A stretch of DNA of 64,000 nucleotides from Stratiolaelaps scimitus. Its lineage: Eukaryota > Arthropoda > Arachnida > Mesostigmata > Laelapidae. A model generated the notes under the pieces. It searched no databases, had not been told where the DNA came from, and saw nothing but the letters and a program-made list of their open reading frames with translations. Of this stretch, positions 13,036 through 26,019 are shown piece by piece. The stretch covers positions 2,503,001 through 2,567,000 of the forward strand of contig JABWDB010000009.1 of NCBI GenBank assembly GCA_019614645.1, in the 5' to 3' direction. Position numbers and translations under genes: made by a program. The first letter of the stretch is position 1, and every line of letters starts with the position of its first letter.

Positions 13036-13093
13036 ACACAGAGAGCGAGAGAGAGAGAAAGAGAGAGAGAGAGACAGAGAGAGATAGAGAGGT
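13036..13093. repeat. (GA)n microsatellite
   Basis: GA run with C, AA and T interruptions. Confidence 0.85.
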
Positions 13094-14194
13094 CTACCCA
13101 AACAAAGCGAATTACACTGTGGATTTGTGAGAGACGAGCGGGACTCGACGGTTAAAAGGAGAAGTCACATAGATAGATCAGACGACGATAGTAGTGCACC
13201 TCACCTTATTGTATATTACGGATGCTATGTACGTATATCAACGGTATATGCCTATGGCCGATTAGCCCATGGTGTGTGGCTATGCAGCTAGTACAACAAA
13301 CGGGTAGAGCAGACCAGCCTCTCTGTGAAGCCCCTAACGGTTGAACGCTCTCTTGCGCCTCTTGAACGCGCCTTCAGCCCCTCTTCCCTCCATGGGCCGC
13401 TGAGGGTGAGAAGCGCCGAGCATTTTTCCTACGTTCATGTAATGCCATCGCATTTATGACGAGCGGCTCAGGCAGCAGCTGAAGGCATCGCTCTCTCAGC
13501 ATTTAGTTCTTTGTTTAATCCGAAGCGACACAGCCCGATCTGAGGGCACGGCTAACGCGGATCCCTCGGTGTCTTCGGCGGCGATCGCCTGTTGCTGTGT
13601 GCACAGATGCGGACGATCTGCTCGGCGCCCGAGGGTGACAGTGGTCGGCGGTTGAAAACGATAACGGCACACGTTGACTTGAGAGAGGTGACCGCGTCCA
13701 TAAATGAATGAATTAATGAGTACTGTTGCTACCATTGCTGTTGTCCTAACGTGTGCAGCTGAGCGTGAAGTCGCGGATCACGCCGCCATACAATTCCATA
13801 TGGAGTTAGTGAGTACTCGTGAGTCTGCTCGAGGGTTCAGCCTGTTACCCGCGTTATCTCGTACCGGGGGCGGGCGGGTCAGTCATTTTCCCAGCTAACG
13901 ATAGCCTGCAGTCTTTCGTTTGTAGGACTTTCACTAGTGATATCAGCACGAGTATGATGATGGCTTCTGGCTCATATTGTTGTTCCCGCTGCGATTACGA
14001 GGAGCGCTCGCTCGCTCGCTCTCCTGCCTTCGAGGCGCAAGGCTCATTATGCTGCTTTGTATAATATCTATACTAATTTACGAGTTTCCTTGGACTCGCA
14101 ACCAGCTTGGACACCCTACTGCATGTAGTATATACGTACTTCCTCCGATGCTGTATTATTTCCGCAGCTCCATAGCGCAGTGTGAGGTCAGTGT

Positions 14195-14270
14195 GGCACA
14201 CTGTGGCAGTGGTGAAACCATCTGATTCGCAATCGAATCACAGCTAAAGCTAGATTCGAACACCACTAGT
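14195..14270 (+). repeat. possible tRNA-like SINE head
   Basis: TGGCAGTGG (14204-14212) resembles an A-box with two bases missing, and GATTCGAACACC (14253-14264) resembles a B-box about 40 bases later, which is normal tRNA spacing. Between them lies a small inverted repeat, GATTCG then CGAATC (14224-14239), at the place of an anticodon stem. The T stem does not pair well, so this is not a functional tRNA. No second copy was found in the window. Confidence 0.3.
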
Positions 14271-14665
14271 CGCGCTGGGCTGGTATTTTAGCGGTTAACT
14301 GCCTCACTAACTGACAATGAGGTCTGAGCCTGTCGATAGTAGATGATGCTTGGCATCGTTTTCGCGGCTCGCCTCGACACTAAGAGCAGCTGTAATTCGT
14401 CGCTGAAGTTTGCTTGAGACACGTCCGCTACCCCCATCGACAAGCCATTGGCAACCGTCGTCCAGCGAAGCTGCGCCGAGAAGAAAAAGCCCATTGTTGC
14501 AATTTCTTGACGGCGTCGCTCGCGTATATGCGAAATTGACGTATGGCAATATGACGGGAATCGTTGACCAGAAGTTCGAAGGTGTAGTATCAGCAGCAAT
14601 AGGATCGAGAGCAGATCACGATATAACGGTTGATACTTGTACATTGTGTGGGCCTTGTCCAGCCC

Positions 14666-14691
14666 TATATATATATATATATATATATATA
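14666..14691. repeat. (TA)n microsatellite
   Basis: About thirteen TA units. Confidence 0.85.
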
Positions 14692-14915
14692 GCACGGAAT
14701 AGATGTTCATTCGTGTATAATATTCAACGGGGCGGGAGCTCGCTAGCGGCAGAACGATCGCTCCATCGTCTCTTCCGTGAAGGGTTGTGATCTTGTCAGC
14801 GAGCGATCAGGCGCGAATACTGATGGACATGCTCGAGCGTAACGGCGCCGCCGAAGCCGCCGCCGACGACGACCGTCCGCCGGTAGCAGCTACACGGATT
14901 GATCGAAAATAGATT

Positions 14916-14940
14916 AACAGCAGCAGCAGCAGCAGCAGAG
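14916..14940. repeat. (CAG)n tract
   Basis: About seven CAG units. Confidence 0.8.
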
Positions 14941-15586
14941 AACAACGTCGTCAACCGTCGTCGAAAAATACCGTCTCTCTCGTGGACGCAGCGCACGAAA
15001 TTGGAGTGAGAGACGAAAATCGAGTCGTCAGCGGTAGAAAGTTGTTGAGAAAAGCAGCCGACGCGCCGGCGGCGGCGGCTGCCAGCTCTCTGCTGCTGTT
15101 GCTGCTGACACTGGCTCCCGAAGAGGGGTGTTGACGTCGACCGCTTGATACCATCCAGTGGCAATACTTCACGGTAGTGGTATTCTAGGGGGTACAATGG
15201 TGGCAGAGCTGGCCGAGGCGAATCGTTCGCTGTGTTGGCCAGTTGCAGGCTGCGGGACCACACGAGCGACCAACCGTCATACAGAAGCTGCCGCTATAAT
15301 CCGCTCAACTACGTGGCGGCGAAGGCGGCGGTGGCGGTGGTGGTGGTTCTGGTGGCGAGCCACCGCGGCATGGTTCGAGTCGCATCACGACGCCACGGTG
15401 ATGGAAGGCGAATAGAGGTAGAAGTGACAGGTACATGGGCCATGTATTCGTGGCGGACTATTGATGCTGGCCGGTAGTAACAACCCGATGATACTATGGG
15501 TAACAAGTGCCCGCGCTTGGCTGTTCACTTATTTCATTATTCGGCGTCGCCTCGCTCCCACGATGCTTCCACTGAATAATGAGACA

Positions 15587-15610
15587 CCCGGTATAGCCGG
15601 TGATACCGGG
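15587..15610. repeat. hairpin CCCGGTAT...ATACCGGG
   Basis: An 8-bp perfect stem with an 8-base loop. A closely similar stem (CCCGGTA/TACCGGG) occurs at 3957-3975, and both are followed by a C and preceded within a few bases by ACACC. Confidence 0.5.
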
Positions 15611-16098
15611 CTGAAAAGTACGGGCTGTTGTGCTGCCGGAATCTTTAGCTGCTTTCAAACGCTAGTTGTTGTTGGCCGATTGATCGTTTCGAACAGTGGT
15701 CTGGCGAGTGGATGGTGATTGCATATTGTTGCGCTGCGATTGTTCCACGGTGGCGTCGGCGGCGAACCTCCTCAGTGGTAGATTTTGTTCTGGTATAGGG
15801 ATGCGACGTGGTGCAGTTGCGGTAGAAATATTGTAATAGTATAAGAGCAATAATAATGATAAGAAGAAGAAAAAGAAAGAAATTACATACAGATGATTGT
15901 CCCTATCTCTTTCCCGTGATCTTATCGATCACTAGTATTATTTATACATGCATATTTTCCCGCCCCCGTTCCATCTCCCCCCTGCCCAGGTCGACGCGTT
16001 CTGTGGCATATGAGGCATTTGGACTATAATCTCAGACCTAACACCGATCGACCAACGACACGTCATTCGTGATTTGTGGTGCAAACAACTCAACATCG

Positions 16099-16117
16099 TA
16101 TATACATATATACAATG

Positions 16118-16151
<34 letters not shown>
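16099..16151. repeat. interrupted (TA)n microsatellite
   Basis: TA blocks interrupted by CA, CAATG and AA. Confidence 0.8.
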
Positions 16152-16152
<1 letters not shown>

Positions 16153-16285
16153 TGTAAATGCAGACATTTTTCGGCTCACACGTTGACGGCACTCCAGTGA
16201 AGCCAGCCGGATATTACACAGGCAAAGTGAACGTGCCAGCCTACCGTATGCACGAGCCGATTTCGGCAGCGAGCAGGATTCTTGG

Positions 16286-16308
16286 AGGGTGGGATGGGGG
16301 GGGGGGGT
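16286..16308. repeat. poly-G tract
   Basis: AGGGTGGGAT is followed by a run of about 13 G. This is a simple homopolymer expansion. Confidence 0.6.
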
Positions 16309-18378
16309 AGTGAAGTGACTGGACAAGCAAGAAGGCAAAGAAGGAATGCCCGATTGTGAATTGTGCTGAACAGGCTGACGGCATCTTGTTCTGTCCCGTT
16401 CGCTTCTGTGTCAGGGCCGATACGAGTGAACAAACGGACCGTCGACATGAATGACTTCACGAAAGCGACGCCAGTATGTTGTACACACACACACACATAT
16501 ATATATATGCCAAATGTCCAATATAACAGCAGCGAAAACGGAGCCCTGAAAGAGTTAGGAGAGCTCTTCGTAGCCTTGAATCGCAATCGTAACGGCAATT
16601 CCAAGCTGACGCTGACCACGAAGCAGTGCGCATCGCCGCTCTGGACGCGATAGATCGCACGTTCTAACCACGACGGCAGCAGCGGTGTTTACGTTGTTCT
16701 TCTTCTCAGTGTCGCGTCGGCTTCGGCCGACCACCACGATCGTCGATGGCCGCCCTGTAGCTATATTGTTGTTTGTCAAGTTCCATTAAAATGTTGTCAA
16801 AAGAGAAACACATCATCCAGTGTGTCCATGAGTCGCATATGATGAGATGGCAAGCGCGAATCATTTAGGTGTTCTTTCTATTGCAGCTAGAGCTATGAAG
16901 GCTGCTTGCTAAGCTGCGATTTTTCGACGGCTAATATTGCTAAATCTAGGCCGGGTGTGACCTCTAGTTCTGGTGTATATACCTGAATGGTTGAGCACTC
17001 TCGATTCCGACGGTGCATTAGAGATTTCATAATCGTGTTACTTGCTTTAAGTATTCTAAATGATTGCAGCTTGATAGACGAGATACACGCACACACACAC
17101 ACAGAATCAGTCAATCAATCCATCAATCAATGTATGTACCCGTTCGACGCCTGATTGTTCTTTCATGCACACAATCTCAGCCCAGAGCAGTCCTCGTTCG
17201 CAGGGTCGACCGGCAGAGATATGGCCAGCGGTTCCGTGACGGCTTCTAACCGCTCTAACCGGGTTCACCAGACAGCGCGACTGCCATTCCTCGGTGTAGT
17301 CTCAGCATGACAGACTATTTCCTGCGCCTTCCTTGAAATTGTCTTGCTCGACTTTGTATTGACTTTCCCACGTTGCCTGTAACAGCACCGACGGAACCTC
17401 CGCCTATCGACGGAGTGGCTCAGGCACTTCAGACCGGCCTCATCATCGTCAGCGTTCGCAGACATCAGACGCGCAAAAAAGTACCGTGCGATCCCTTGCC
17501 CTTGTACCACTCTCGCAGTGAATGAAGAGTGGATGTATGATTCTATGTGATGCGCACCCCCACCTTACCACTGCGACGAATACCAGCCAGAGTGTGTTGA
17601 GCCGACCCTCGGACGTTCCTCTGTAAGACTAACACTAGTAGTATGACTCACACGAACGCTTTGTCCGTTGCTCTCACCTTCTTTACGTGCGGCAAACAAC
17701 ACGCCGCTCTTCGCCTCGATCTACTTCCGATTCAATAGAAATAATAATAATAATAATCGACGACTTTCGCGATCCTCACTTTCGACTCTTACAGATCTTT
17801 TGTGCGCTACCGAGGTTCGTCGACTCGTCCGACGAAGGCGCTCAACCTATTGGCGTTGTACGCTGCGGCGCCGCATCCACAGCTTGGGTTGCTCGTTGTT
17901 TCGACGATCTTCGTTCAAACCGCCTTCATTCAACTCGGCTGTCCTGGACGACTTCGTATGCTTCGAAGCGGCGACTCTGTTTAGTGTCTAATCGCTATGG
18001 GCAGTATAGTGGTAGTAATGGTATTAGTCGACGTCGCCCCTCGCTCCAGTGTTGGGCGCTTCATGCGTCTCAAGTGGCTGAACTCGTGTATGAACTCGAA
18101 TGTGTCCCTCTATCGTTGGCCGTCTCGAAGTGCACGTGTGCGTGTGTGTATACCAGTAATGTATCGTGTAGACGACGGAGCATAATGGTGTTCGATGTTC
18201 TCGAAGTCACCTGCCTCAATCAACTGCAGCGGATCAGCCGATATCGAGAGCGACCGAAGGATGTGCTCTGAGATGGGGATTGTATCTATAATCCTATGAG
18301 AAGGCAGCTGCTTCTGTCAGACAACAACCTTGAGTCGAGCTGAGCAGCGCAGTCGAGGAAATCTCCTTGGTCGTACTC

Positions 18379-18434
18379 TGTCTCTCTCTCTATATATATA
18401 TATATACATGTATATATATATATATATATTATAT
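18379..18434. repeat. compound (TC)n-(TA)n microsatellite
   Basis: A short TC run changes into TA, with one CATG interruption. Confidence 0.8.
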
Positions 18435-18744
18435 CGAACTGTCTGCTTCCTTTCTTGCAGCAATTAAGAGGCGTACAACGGGATATTCAATAGTCGAGGC
18501 GTACACGCACTAATTTGAGTGGTGCTTCTATCGATCCAAACGGCGAATCCACGAGATACCCTGCTTCACCCGTACCTTTCGTTACGAATTGTTGCACAAT
18601 TCCCTCTAAAAGCTTGCTGTACGTATCGAACTTTCAATGTAACCGCTTGGGCACAGCACCTCTGCATGGGATGTAGGTGAGCCACTTTTATATGTGTTGA
18701 TAGATATGCACACTCGATATTGTTCGATATGAATGGAATTGCCG

Positions 18745-18826
18745 TCGTAAACGGTGCAGGGCCACGAAGCCACTGGCACGCCCTGCCGGCTAACGGCTGA
18801 CGGTCCCAAGTTCAGCTCCCTGCATT
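18745..18826 (+). repeat. possible tRNA-like SINE remnant
   Basis: AGTTCAGCTCC (18809-18819) matches the B-box at 8 of 11 positions. It is preceded by a GCCG-GCTAA-CGGC hairpin (18785-18797) in the anticodon-arm position. The minus-strand reading CRELNLGPSAVSRQG is the sort of pseudo-peptide that tRNA-derived SINEs commonly give. No clear A-box is present and there is no second copy here. Confidence 0.25.
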
Positions 18827-21008
18827 TCATGCGTGTTTTTTTTTTCATTTGCATCGTACCTTTTCAGTTTCGATCCCGCCACTGCTCGGTTCAACTCTCC
18901 CTCATCTTTCATCGCGGCCGTCGCTTGCAAAACGAACGAGCAAATCAACCAGCCAACCAACCAACCAAGCATTGACATTAGCCAGGCGCAAGATGCTGTC
19001 CACCTATATATCCATGATAAATCATCCGGGAGGCGAGTCACCACAGTTGACTTGGTCCCTGAATTTTGTTTCTTCATACCGTATACGCTTGTACGGTGCG
19101 CGTTCTCCCTGCCCCGCAAAGTCGCCCTGTCAGTCAGTATCTGGCGTGCAGAGAAAATCGAGCGCACATCGTTTTTGACACAGCGCAATTTCACGTCGCT
19201 GCAAATTTCGCCCCCTCCCGATCAATCCCGCACGTGGTTTTATGTCAAGTTCAACCTTACGGGCGGTAAGACCGCCGTCATCTGCCGCTGGCGCAGCGCT
19301 CAACAGCAAACGTGGCAATGACGAGAACGCTGGCGATATCGTCGGCGCGTACCGAACCAAAAAAAAAAGTATAGCAGATTAACCAACAAAAGATTTCAGG
19401 CGGCGATGTTGGCCAGCCAGCCAGCCAGTTTAGCCGAAGTGGCAGCGCCCGTCGGTCCACGCCGGGTGCTGCGTATGGATCATCTGCGCCCATTGAACGG
19501 AGCGAATTTTCGCCGAAGTTATTAAATCGAGGTATGGTGTGGCGGCCGTTTTGCGACTTGTCGTTTTCATCCATGATTGCAATTATTCAATGCTTCAATC
19601 ACGAATCACGATGCATCGTCAGCTGTGAATTCGGGGCTAGAGAGAGCTGCTGCAGAGATACGGGCAGGTGGGCGGGTGGTCGGGGAGGGGTTAATTCTTG
19701 AATCGTAAGCAGCACCTCGATATGAGCGACGTCTTCCGTTGGCTCGCTTTGCACCTTGGACATGAACGAAGTCGTGTGGTCACGAAACGGGCCGGCCTCC
19801 AATAGGCTAGATCAGACAATAGCTCAGACGAGTGAATAGCAGATAGCACGTCGGATTCGAAGGCTACTACGGCACAGCAGCAGCTCTATGTATGTATATG
19901 TATTATATATTATATTATAGGCTATATCTGACAAGGGGGCTAAGCTCCTCACAGTGCTGACTTTGGTCGATAGCAGGCCCGCGCGCTAGTGGAAATATCA
20001 ACGAAGGACAAGCGCATATTAGTGTGGTAGAGACTGAGCCCGAGCCAAGTACACCCCTCTGTTGCCGGGGTATAGCAAGCACAGCGACGTGATGCGAGCG
20101 AGACGCTGCTTGTGGACAAACTCTGCCGAGTATCAGGAAGTCGAGTTCACGGCAGGGGGACCAATTACTCTGAGAGCTGTTGACTCTTGGATCGATCTCA
20201 TAGCCAACTGGGGAGAAATATCCGTGCGACGATTTCTCGCCCCGTCCGGCGACTCGCGGGAAGCAGGGAATCGACGCCAACGCTTCCGTTCGCGTATTTT
20301 CTTCTTAGCGATCCTCGACCTCGCCGACGAAGGATGACATTAAGACAGGATTTAACGGATTCACTATCTGTCTAGTTTTAGCGACAGAGCAGAATTATGA
20401 GGAATTGCTCATACACTGCTAAATGCTGCTATTACTACTACTGTTGCTGTTGCAGCTGTTGTTGACGGTGGGCGCGTGACACCGACGGTGGCTTTTGTGA
20501 TTGGCTGCGTCGGCGTCTGCTGCGAGATGTTGCGCGCACTTTGACCCAGTGGGCTTTCCCCCATGGAGAGGTCTTCACAAGCGTCAGTTCCTGCTACACG
20601 TGCGTATACCGAGAATATATAGTCGAATGGCGAAGGCAGCGATAGATAAGTTGCTAGACAACTTGTAGCGGGCGAGGAGATAGAGATGTCGCTAGCGAGA
20701 CATCAATGTTCACCTACATCATTCAACAGCGGCAACGGCAGTGAAGAACGAGTGTAGGGGATGATGCTGCCGTCGCTGCTGTACCAGTTGCTTCACTGCC
20801 TACTCCACTGCACGACCTGATGGGGTCGACGACTACAAAATGCTTCCGATCGAAGTCCCTCACATAGGCCGGCTGGCGGCTTGCTCTCTACCAGCCTCAC
20901 TTCACATGTCCATGGAGGGACAAACGCGCCGCAAGAGCGAGGCACAGCGAGTGTATCAATGGCTGAGGGGAAGAGGTGCTCCTGCCGGCAGAGAGCGCCT
21001 TTCTGTTC

Positions 21009-21034
<26 letters not shown>
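21009..21034. repeat. (TA)n microsatellite
   Basis: About thirteen TA units. Confidence 0.85.
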
Positions 21035-21040
<6 letters not shown>

Positions 21041-21753
21041 TCACTTTCGACCGGCAGTGCGACTTGGGGACCAGCTCGCGTGTGAACTGAGATTCAACTA
21101 TAGAGATAGACCATGCGTCGTGTCCAATGTTCACCCGGTCTCCTTAATCCTCCCGCTCGACTCGTTGGGCGCACTCGTTGAATCCAGAATCGCAGGCCGG
21201 GTGGACGCAATGGACGACTTGAAACTTTGATCCTTGCTGGCATAGATTCTGCCGTCGTTGCTGTTGTTATTGTTCCTGCTACCGCCCTTGTTGCTATCTG
21301 CCGAAGATCTAGCTCCTGCTGGCTTCATGTTGTCCTATTTCGTTTTTGATTTTAAGGTGCGCACAAGTCGAGTGTCGGACGAAACGATCTCGCTCTCTCG
21401 TCAGCCGAGAAACGACTCCCTCGGAACGCGTGCCCATGTATTATGGTATATCTCATGTATATATATATATATAGGTACCAGCGAAGATTGTGTGTGTGTG
21501 TCTCGACAGGTGCGAAGTGAATTGTTGTCATTCGGAAGAAAATGGTTGTTCGTAACGGAGGTACATTCAAGCTGCTGTGGTTGATATCGCATCTCGTGCG
21601 TGCGCATGGCCATGGTGTGTGCTTGTTGGCGATATTCTCTCAGCTTCTGTGGTGTCTTCAACCGACGGTCGATGTTTCGACGAGAATATACAGAGATGTA
21701 ACCATTCATATGTCGACGGATGTGAACCCCTTCTAAAAAACGCCTACGCATTA

Positions 21754-21773
21754 GTATTCTACATATAGAATAC
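21754..21773. repeat. AT-rich hairpin GTATTCTA-CATA-TAGAATAC
   Basis: An 8-bp perfect stem with a four-base loop, in otherwise unremarkable sequence. Confidence 0.5.
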
Positions 21774-21928
21774 CACTTAGCATACGAGATTCTGCACTAG
21801 CGACTACAGTTGAAATATAAAAAGTAGGCGAAGCACGACTACATCGCGTTTAGTAGGCGCCGATCCACCGTTGGTCCTCCCTTCCTCATGATTAAACGGC
21901 CTTTTCACGGGTGCGTCTAATTGCCGAT

Positions 21929-21960
21929 TATATATATATATATATATGAGTGTGTGTGTC
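21929..21960. repeat. compound (TA)n-(TG)n microsatellite
   Basis: TA run, then GAG and a short TG run. Confidence 0.75.
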
Positions 21961-22468
21961 CACGTTGCTCCTCTTGCACGTAAATATATTGGAGGAAATC
22001 CGCTGGACACGATATCCACAAACGCATACCACCCGTTAATTTTATCTGCTTCGACATCTAGTTATTCGTGTTTATTTGGTTAATCCTTGAACAGATATAC
22101 AGACAGCCATCAAACAGCCCAACTTCCCCTGGACCCCCAGCGGTGGCTTCACGCTATTTTCTATATATATATATACATATCTATATTCTTTATTAGGCAG
22201 CCCGCACAGAAGATAGGGACAGAGCGCAAAGACGAGAAAAATCGTCAACAAACGCCGTCATTCGACCTACGTATTTATGAACGCCTATGTGAACGGTGTC
22301 CGCAGTTCTTCATTCCAAGATGCGTCTCAACGGCTACTTGAACCACCGTCAAACGCGCGACATTTGCTGCCTCTCAATTAGCTCGTTTCGATCCGAATAA
22401 TCAATTTTAGACAGTAGCTCCCCTACTGATAATGCAATATGAGCAGAATAGTCGTTAGCACGGCAGAA

Positions 22469-22499
22469 CACACACACACCCCGCCCCCCCCCGGGGGTG
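22469..22499. repeat. (CA)n plus C-run/G-run inverted tract
   Basis: A short CA run is followed by CACCCCGCC, a C run, then GGGGGTG. The C and G runs can pair. Confidence 0.5.
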
Positions 22500-23887
22500 A
22501 GAAAAAAAATCATAGCATTGTGGTGACTGCATTTTGCTGCCGGACTGAACGGCCATTCTCAGATGCACTACCGTATTCGCCCATTAACAAGGCGGTTGCT
22601 GACCACGAATTGAATACGCGCTGCCTGGCTAGTAACAGACGATACATGTTCGTATTCTCTCTAACCACGGCTGCCGTCACCATCACCACAAACACTAGAC
22701 CCCATCAACGCGACTCCGATCAGCGCGTTACGGCTGTAAGCTGTCCCGTCTGGCCGGCCCAGACTCACAAGGTTAGCCCGTCGAAATTCGACTCGACTAC
22801 TCTACATCCATAGAATATTTCTAGTCGATCTCAGTCGTTCGTCTACCTGAAGCCTATCTGAAGTCAGTTGCAGAAAAGAGGTCGTTGAAGCCGCGGCACT
22901 TCGTGTTCGTTGTTGGGTCTGTTCGAAGTTCGCCCTTCCCTTCACAGGCCTCGGGACGTATCCTGTAAATGTGTTCCTGTGGTTCGCTTCTCTTATGCCG
23001 TCTTGTGTTTTAGCGATTCAGCGCGAGTACAGATTTAGGAACGCGTGCGTATACGCTCCGTTGGCATGTATAGATGTGCATTTAGCGAACATTTGAGAAG
23101 ATCGTCTCATGTGCTCTGTGCTTTCGGCAGACAAACACCATAAACCTCCGGCGCCGCCGCCGACAGGGTAACGTAGAAAAATGAAGCGTTTACTCGAGTA
23201 GCAGCCTTGTCAACAGTAACGACGACGAGAACAACAACAACAGCAGAAGAGATGACCGTTGATGATGAGCCTAAGAGAGGCTGTCTCTATCGTGGCCACA
23301 AACGCACACCCGACGCACTATAGACAATAACTTATAAACCTGCTGAGCAGATCGCAAAGCGGGCGGTGGTATTCTATGGTCCTCCCAGGAAAGCGATTCA
23401 TACCGCAGCTTTGGCCTGGCTCGACCCGTTTCATAAAGCAACCAGCAATAAAGCTATTGAACTATAAGCTAGCATAACTTGGTCATAATCGGCCGGCCTT
23501 GATCCATAACAGATGACGAAACTCAAAAAAATACTGGCTTGTACAATAGATTAATAGACATGCAGAATTTTGTGACGGCAATTGCACGGCGGTTGCTGAA
23601 GAAGCAGAATCCAGCAATAATACTGCGCCCCAAGGTAACAGGAAGCGACACAGCAATAGCCGTCCCATATTCTAATTATTCTAGCCCGCTTATGATTTCA
23701 GTGTTCAAATCGGATACGCAGCGACCTTCAGGCGTCATCCACCTTCAAAACGAAATGTCGGAGGTGGCAACAGGCGGATAACACTCTGACGCTCAGTGTC
23801 CACAACCCCCACAATCCTGCTCAAGTCTTCACCCGTTGCGGTTCACCGTTGTTAGTCCGTCTGATCACTGTACACGGATGGCAGCTG

Positions 23888-23888
<1 letters not shown>

Positions 23889-23937
<49 letters not shown>

Positions 23938-23958
23938 GTGTGTGTGTATATATGTATA
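23889..23958. repeat. compound (TA)n-(TG)n microsatellite
   Basis: About 24 TA units, then CGTGTGTGTG, then further TA. Confidence 0.85.
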
Positions 23959-24482
23959 CTCTGGACGACAGCAGCATATAACCCGTGTAGAAGGCGAAGC
24001 AAGCGCGAGCTGGCCAGCTCGCTATGGAACAACGTTAGTAACCTAGCTTCCGAGTGGGGAAGCCCACCGCGGTCTGGCCACACTGACTGTGCTATTCAAG
24101 GGCCGAGAGCCGAAAGCCTTCGCTGGTTTTGGCTCAGTCACTCACTGACAGTTCGCCGCTAGACATGACGACGATATGCCGATGGCGGCTGTGGCGATAA
24201 TGTTGACTGATGTCTTAATAGAAAAAAGCTCTCAGATGTCGTTCGGCCTCATGATCGACGCTGGTAGCCGCCGCCACCGCCAGTAGCCATGCCACGATGC
24301 TACCAGAAGCATTAATAACAGTCATGGTGGCTGCTCGCGCTGCGGCCGCGTCGGCTGGCGTAGCGCCAGCCGCTTGAAGCGCTTCAAGACCAGTTTCGTC
24401 AGCGAACAAAAATAACAACAACAACAACGAACCGAACTGTCAGTACAGTTAGCACAGCGCGGCCGCCAGAAGGCGATCGCTG

Positions 24483-24507
24483 GCAGCAGCAGCAGCAGCA
24501 GCAGCAA
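24483..24507. repeat. (CAG)n tract
   Basis: About seven CAG units. Confidence 0.8.
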
Positions 24508-25563
24508 CGAGCGGCTATTAGCAGCAGCAATCCAGGGCTACCGTATACTGAATACATATATATATATATAAGTACAGCGTGCGAGGCAGTGTGCACGTTA
24601 ATGTGTCGACTCCATACAACAATAACAACAACAACTGTACCACTGACTGACCAACTCTGAAACGAATTCATTGTTCTTTTTTGGTACGCGGGCGTATCAT
24701 TTCTCGCTCGTACGAGACGTCTGCAGAAAATCTCCCTGTAGACAATTCGCGGACAGCAGTTGTATGCAGTAACATGCAGCGTATGTTGAAAGCCATCTAA
24801 CGTAACGTGGCTTCTGGGTACACGCAAGCAGCTTGTTGCAGCACGCTGATCCACATTGTGCTGACGCGATCTGCGGACGCGCGGACGATAGTGACCGAAA
24901 TAATTGCTATTAATAATTGTTGCCGTTGTCGCGCAAGTGTCTGCCCCACCGGCCAGCAATCAATGTCAGATACGACTCGTTTTGCGGTTTGTAAAATCGC
25001 CAGCGTGCCTTGATTGATGTGTTCTATTGGCCGGTCTAATCAAGCGACCAAGAAAGCACCAGCGGGTGGACTTATGCAACAAAAACGATGGCACTAACTT
25101 CAACAAAATGAGATATATTGTACGCTTGTCCGATTGTTGTAATGACGACCTAAATTTTTTTTTGTAGTACAATAAAATGCTTCACCTAGCGTACGGTAAG
25201 GGTCATTTATGTGGTGCAGAACAGGTGCAATTTTGTGAAGTTCGCGTTTGACGATTGTCGTTCCCGGTCACGAAATAGTGGGACGCGCGCACTGTGTCCG
25301 CAATAGAAGAGCGTCCTTTTTTTTAAACAGGAACAAACGCCGCGTATGACAGTGATTTTGGCCAGCATGTCCTCGGAGTAGTTTACGATGTGGTGCCAGT
25401 ACCGCATCGTTCGCTAAGAGAACGCGGCCGAATGCGACGAACAAGTGGAGCGGCAACTTAACTAGATGGCGCGTCGACACCTGGGTGAACCTCGCTCGTC
25501 GTCTATCGATGAGCCTTGCCCCTACGGCCGGCCGCGGGGTCGTCACAAACTTCAGCAAACATC

Positions 25564-25615
25564 ACGCCAACATGGACACCGAAAATCAACACGCCAACAT
25601 GGACGGCGAAACAAG
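25564..25615. repeat. 27-bp imperfect tandem duplication
   Basis: The unit ACGCCAACATGGACACCGAA plus seven bases repeats with two substitutions in the shared part. Because 27 is a multiple of three, the open frame at 25485-25799 reads HANMDTENQ then HANMDGETR. The frame itself is not recognised. Confidence 0.75.
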
Positions 25616-25986
25616 AGACCAAACAGTACGCTATCGTTTCGGCACGGGCTTTCCCCGCACAAGGACTTCATGGGACACGCACATTTGCCTCTTTAACAGG
25701 TACACCAGATCGTCGTCCACCCGCCTCAACATCACCACCACCCCCTATATGCACACCATCTCTGTTCTCCATCGGCGCTTCGTGCTACACGCCCACTAAC
25801 GGCAGCTTCATGTACGATCGATTTCGACGCGTTTGTCTCGTAAAGAAGGGGCTCCGTCTGCCGTCAAGTGAGACTTTCAAGTGAGACCACGGAACTTGCT
25901 GAAAAACGTACGCTGGCAGGGGCCAACAAACCGTGATTTGATTCTAGTCAAACGCGTCCTGGCCGGCACACGATCCTCGCCGTAGT

Positions 25987-26019
25987 GGGAGGTTGGGGGG
26001 GCGGGGGGTGGCTGGGGGT
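25987..26019. repeat. G-rich tract, potential G-quadruplex
   Basis: Runs of 3, 2, 7, 6, 2 and 5 G are separated by one to two bases on the plus strand. This is a strong quadruplex candidate. Confidence 0.6.

Larger units (their letters stand above)
6600..16090. other. non-coding or unassigned DNA, dense in TA arrays
   Basis: It contains many of the TA arrays, including the longest (9382-9473). Between them I see nothing identifiable. Short frames at 9499-9708, 10078-10347 and 10669-11139 have protein-like composition but no motif. The GC-rich stretch at about 12150-12800 is open on both strands, which argues for composition rather than coding. Confidence 0.55.

Noticed and set aside
15370..15382. 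GGTTCGAGTCG, nearly a perfect Pol III B-box
   Set aside because: The flanking bases cannot form a T stem, and no A-box lies at the right distance upstream.
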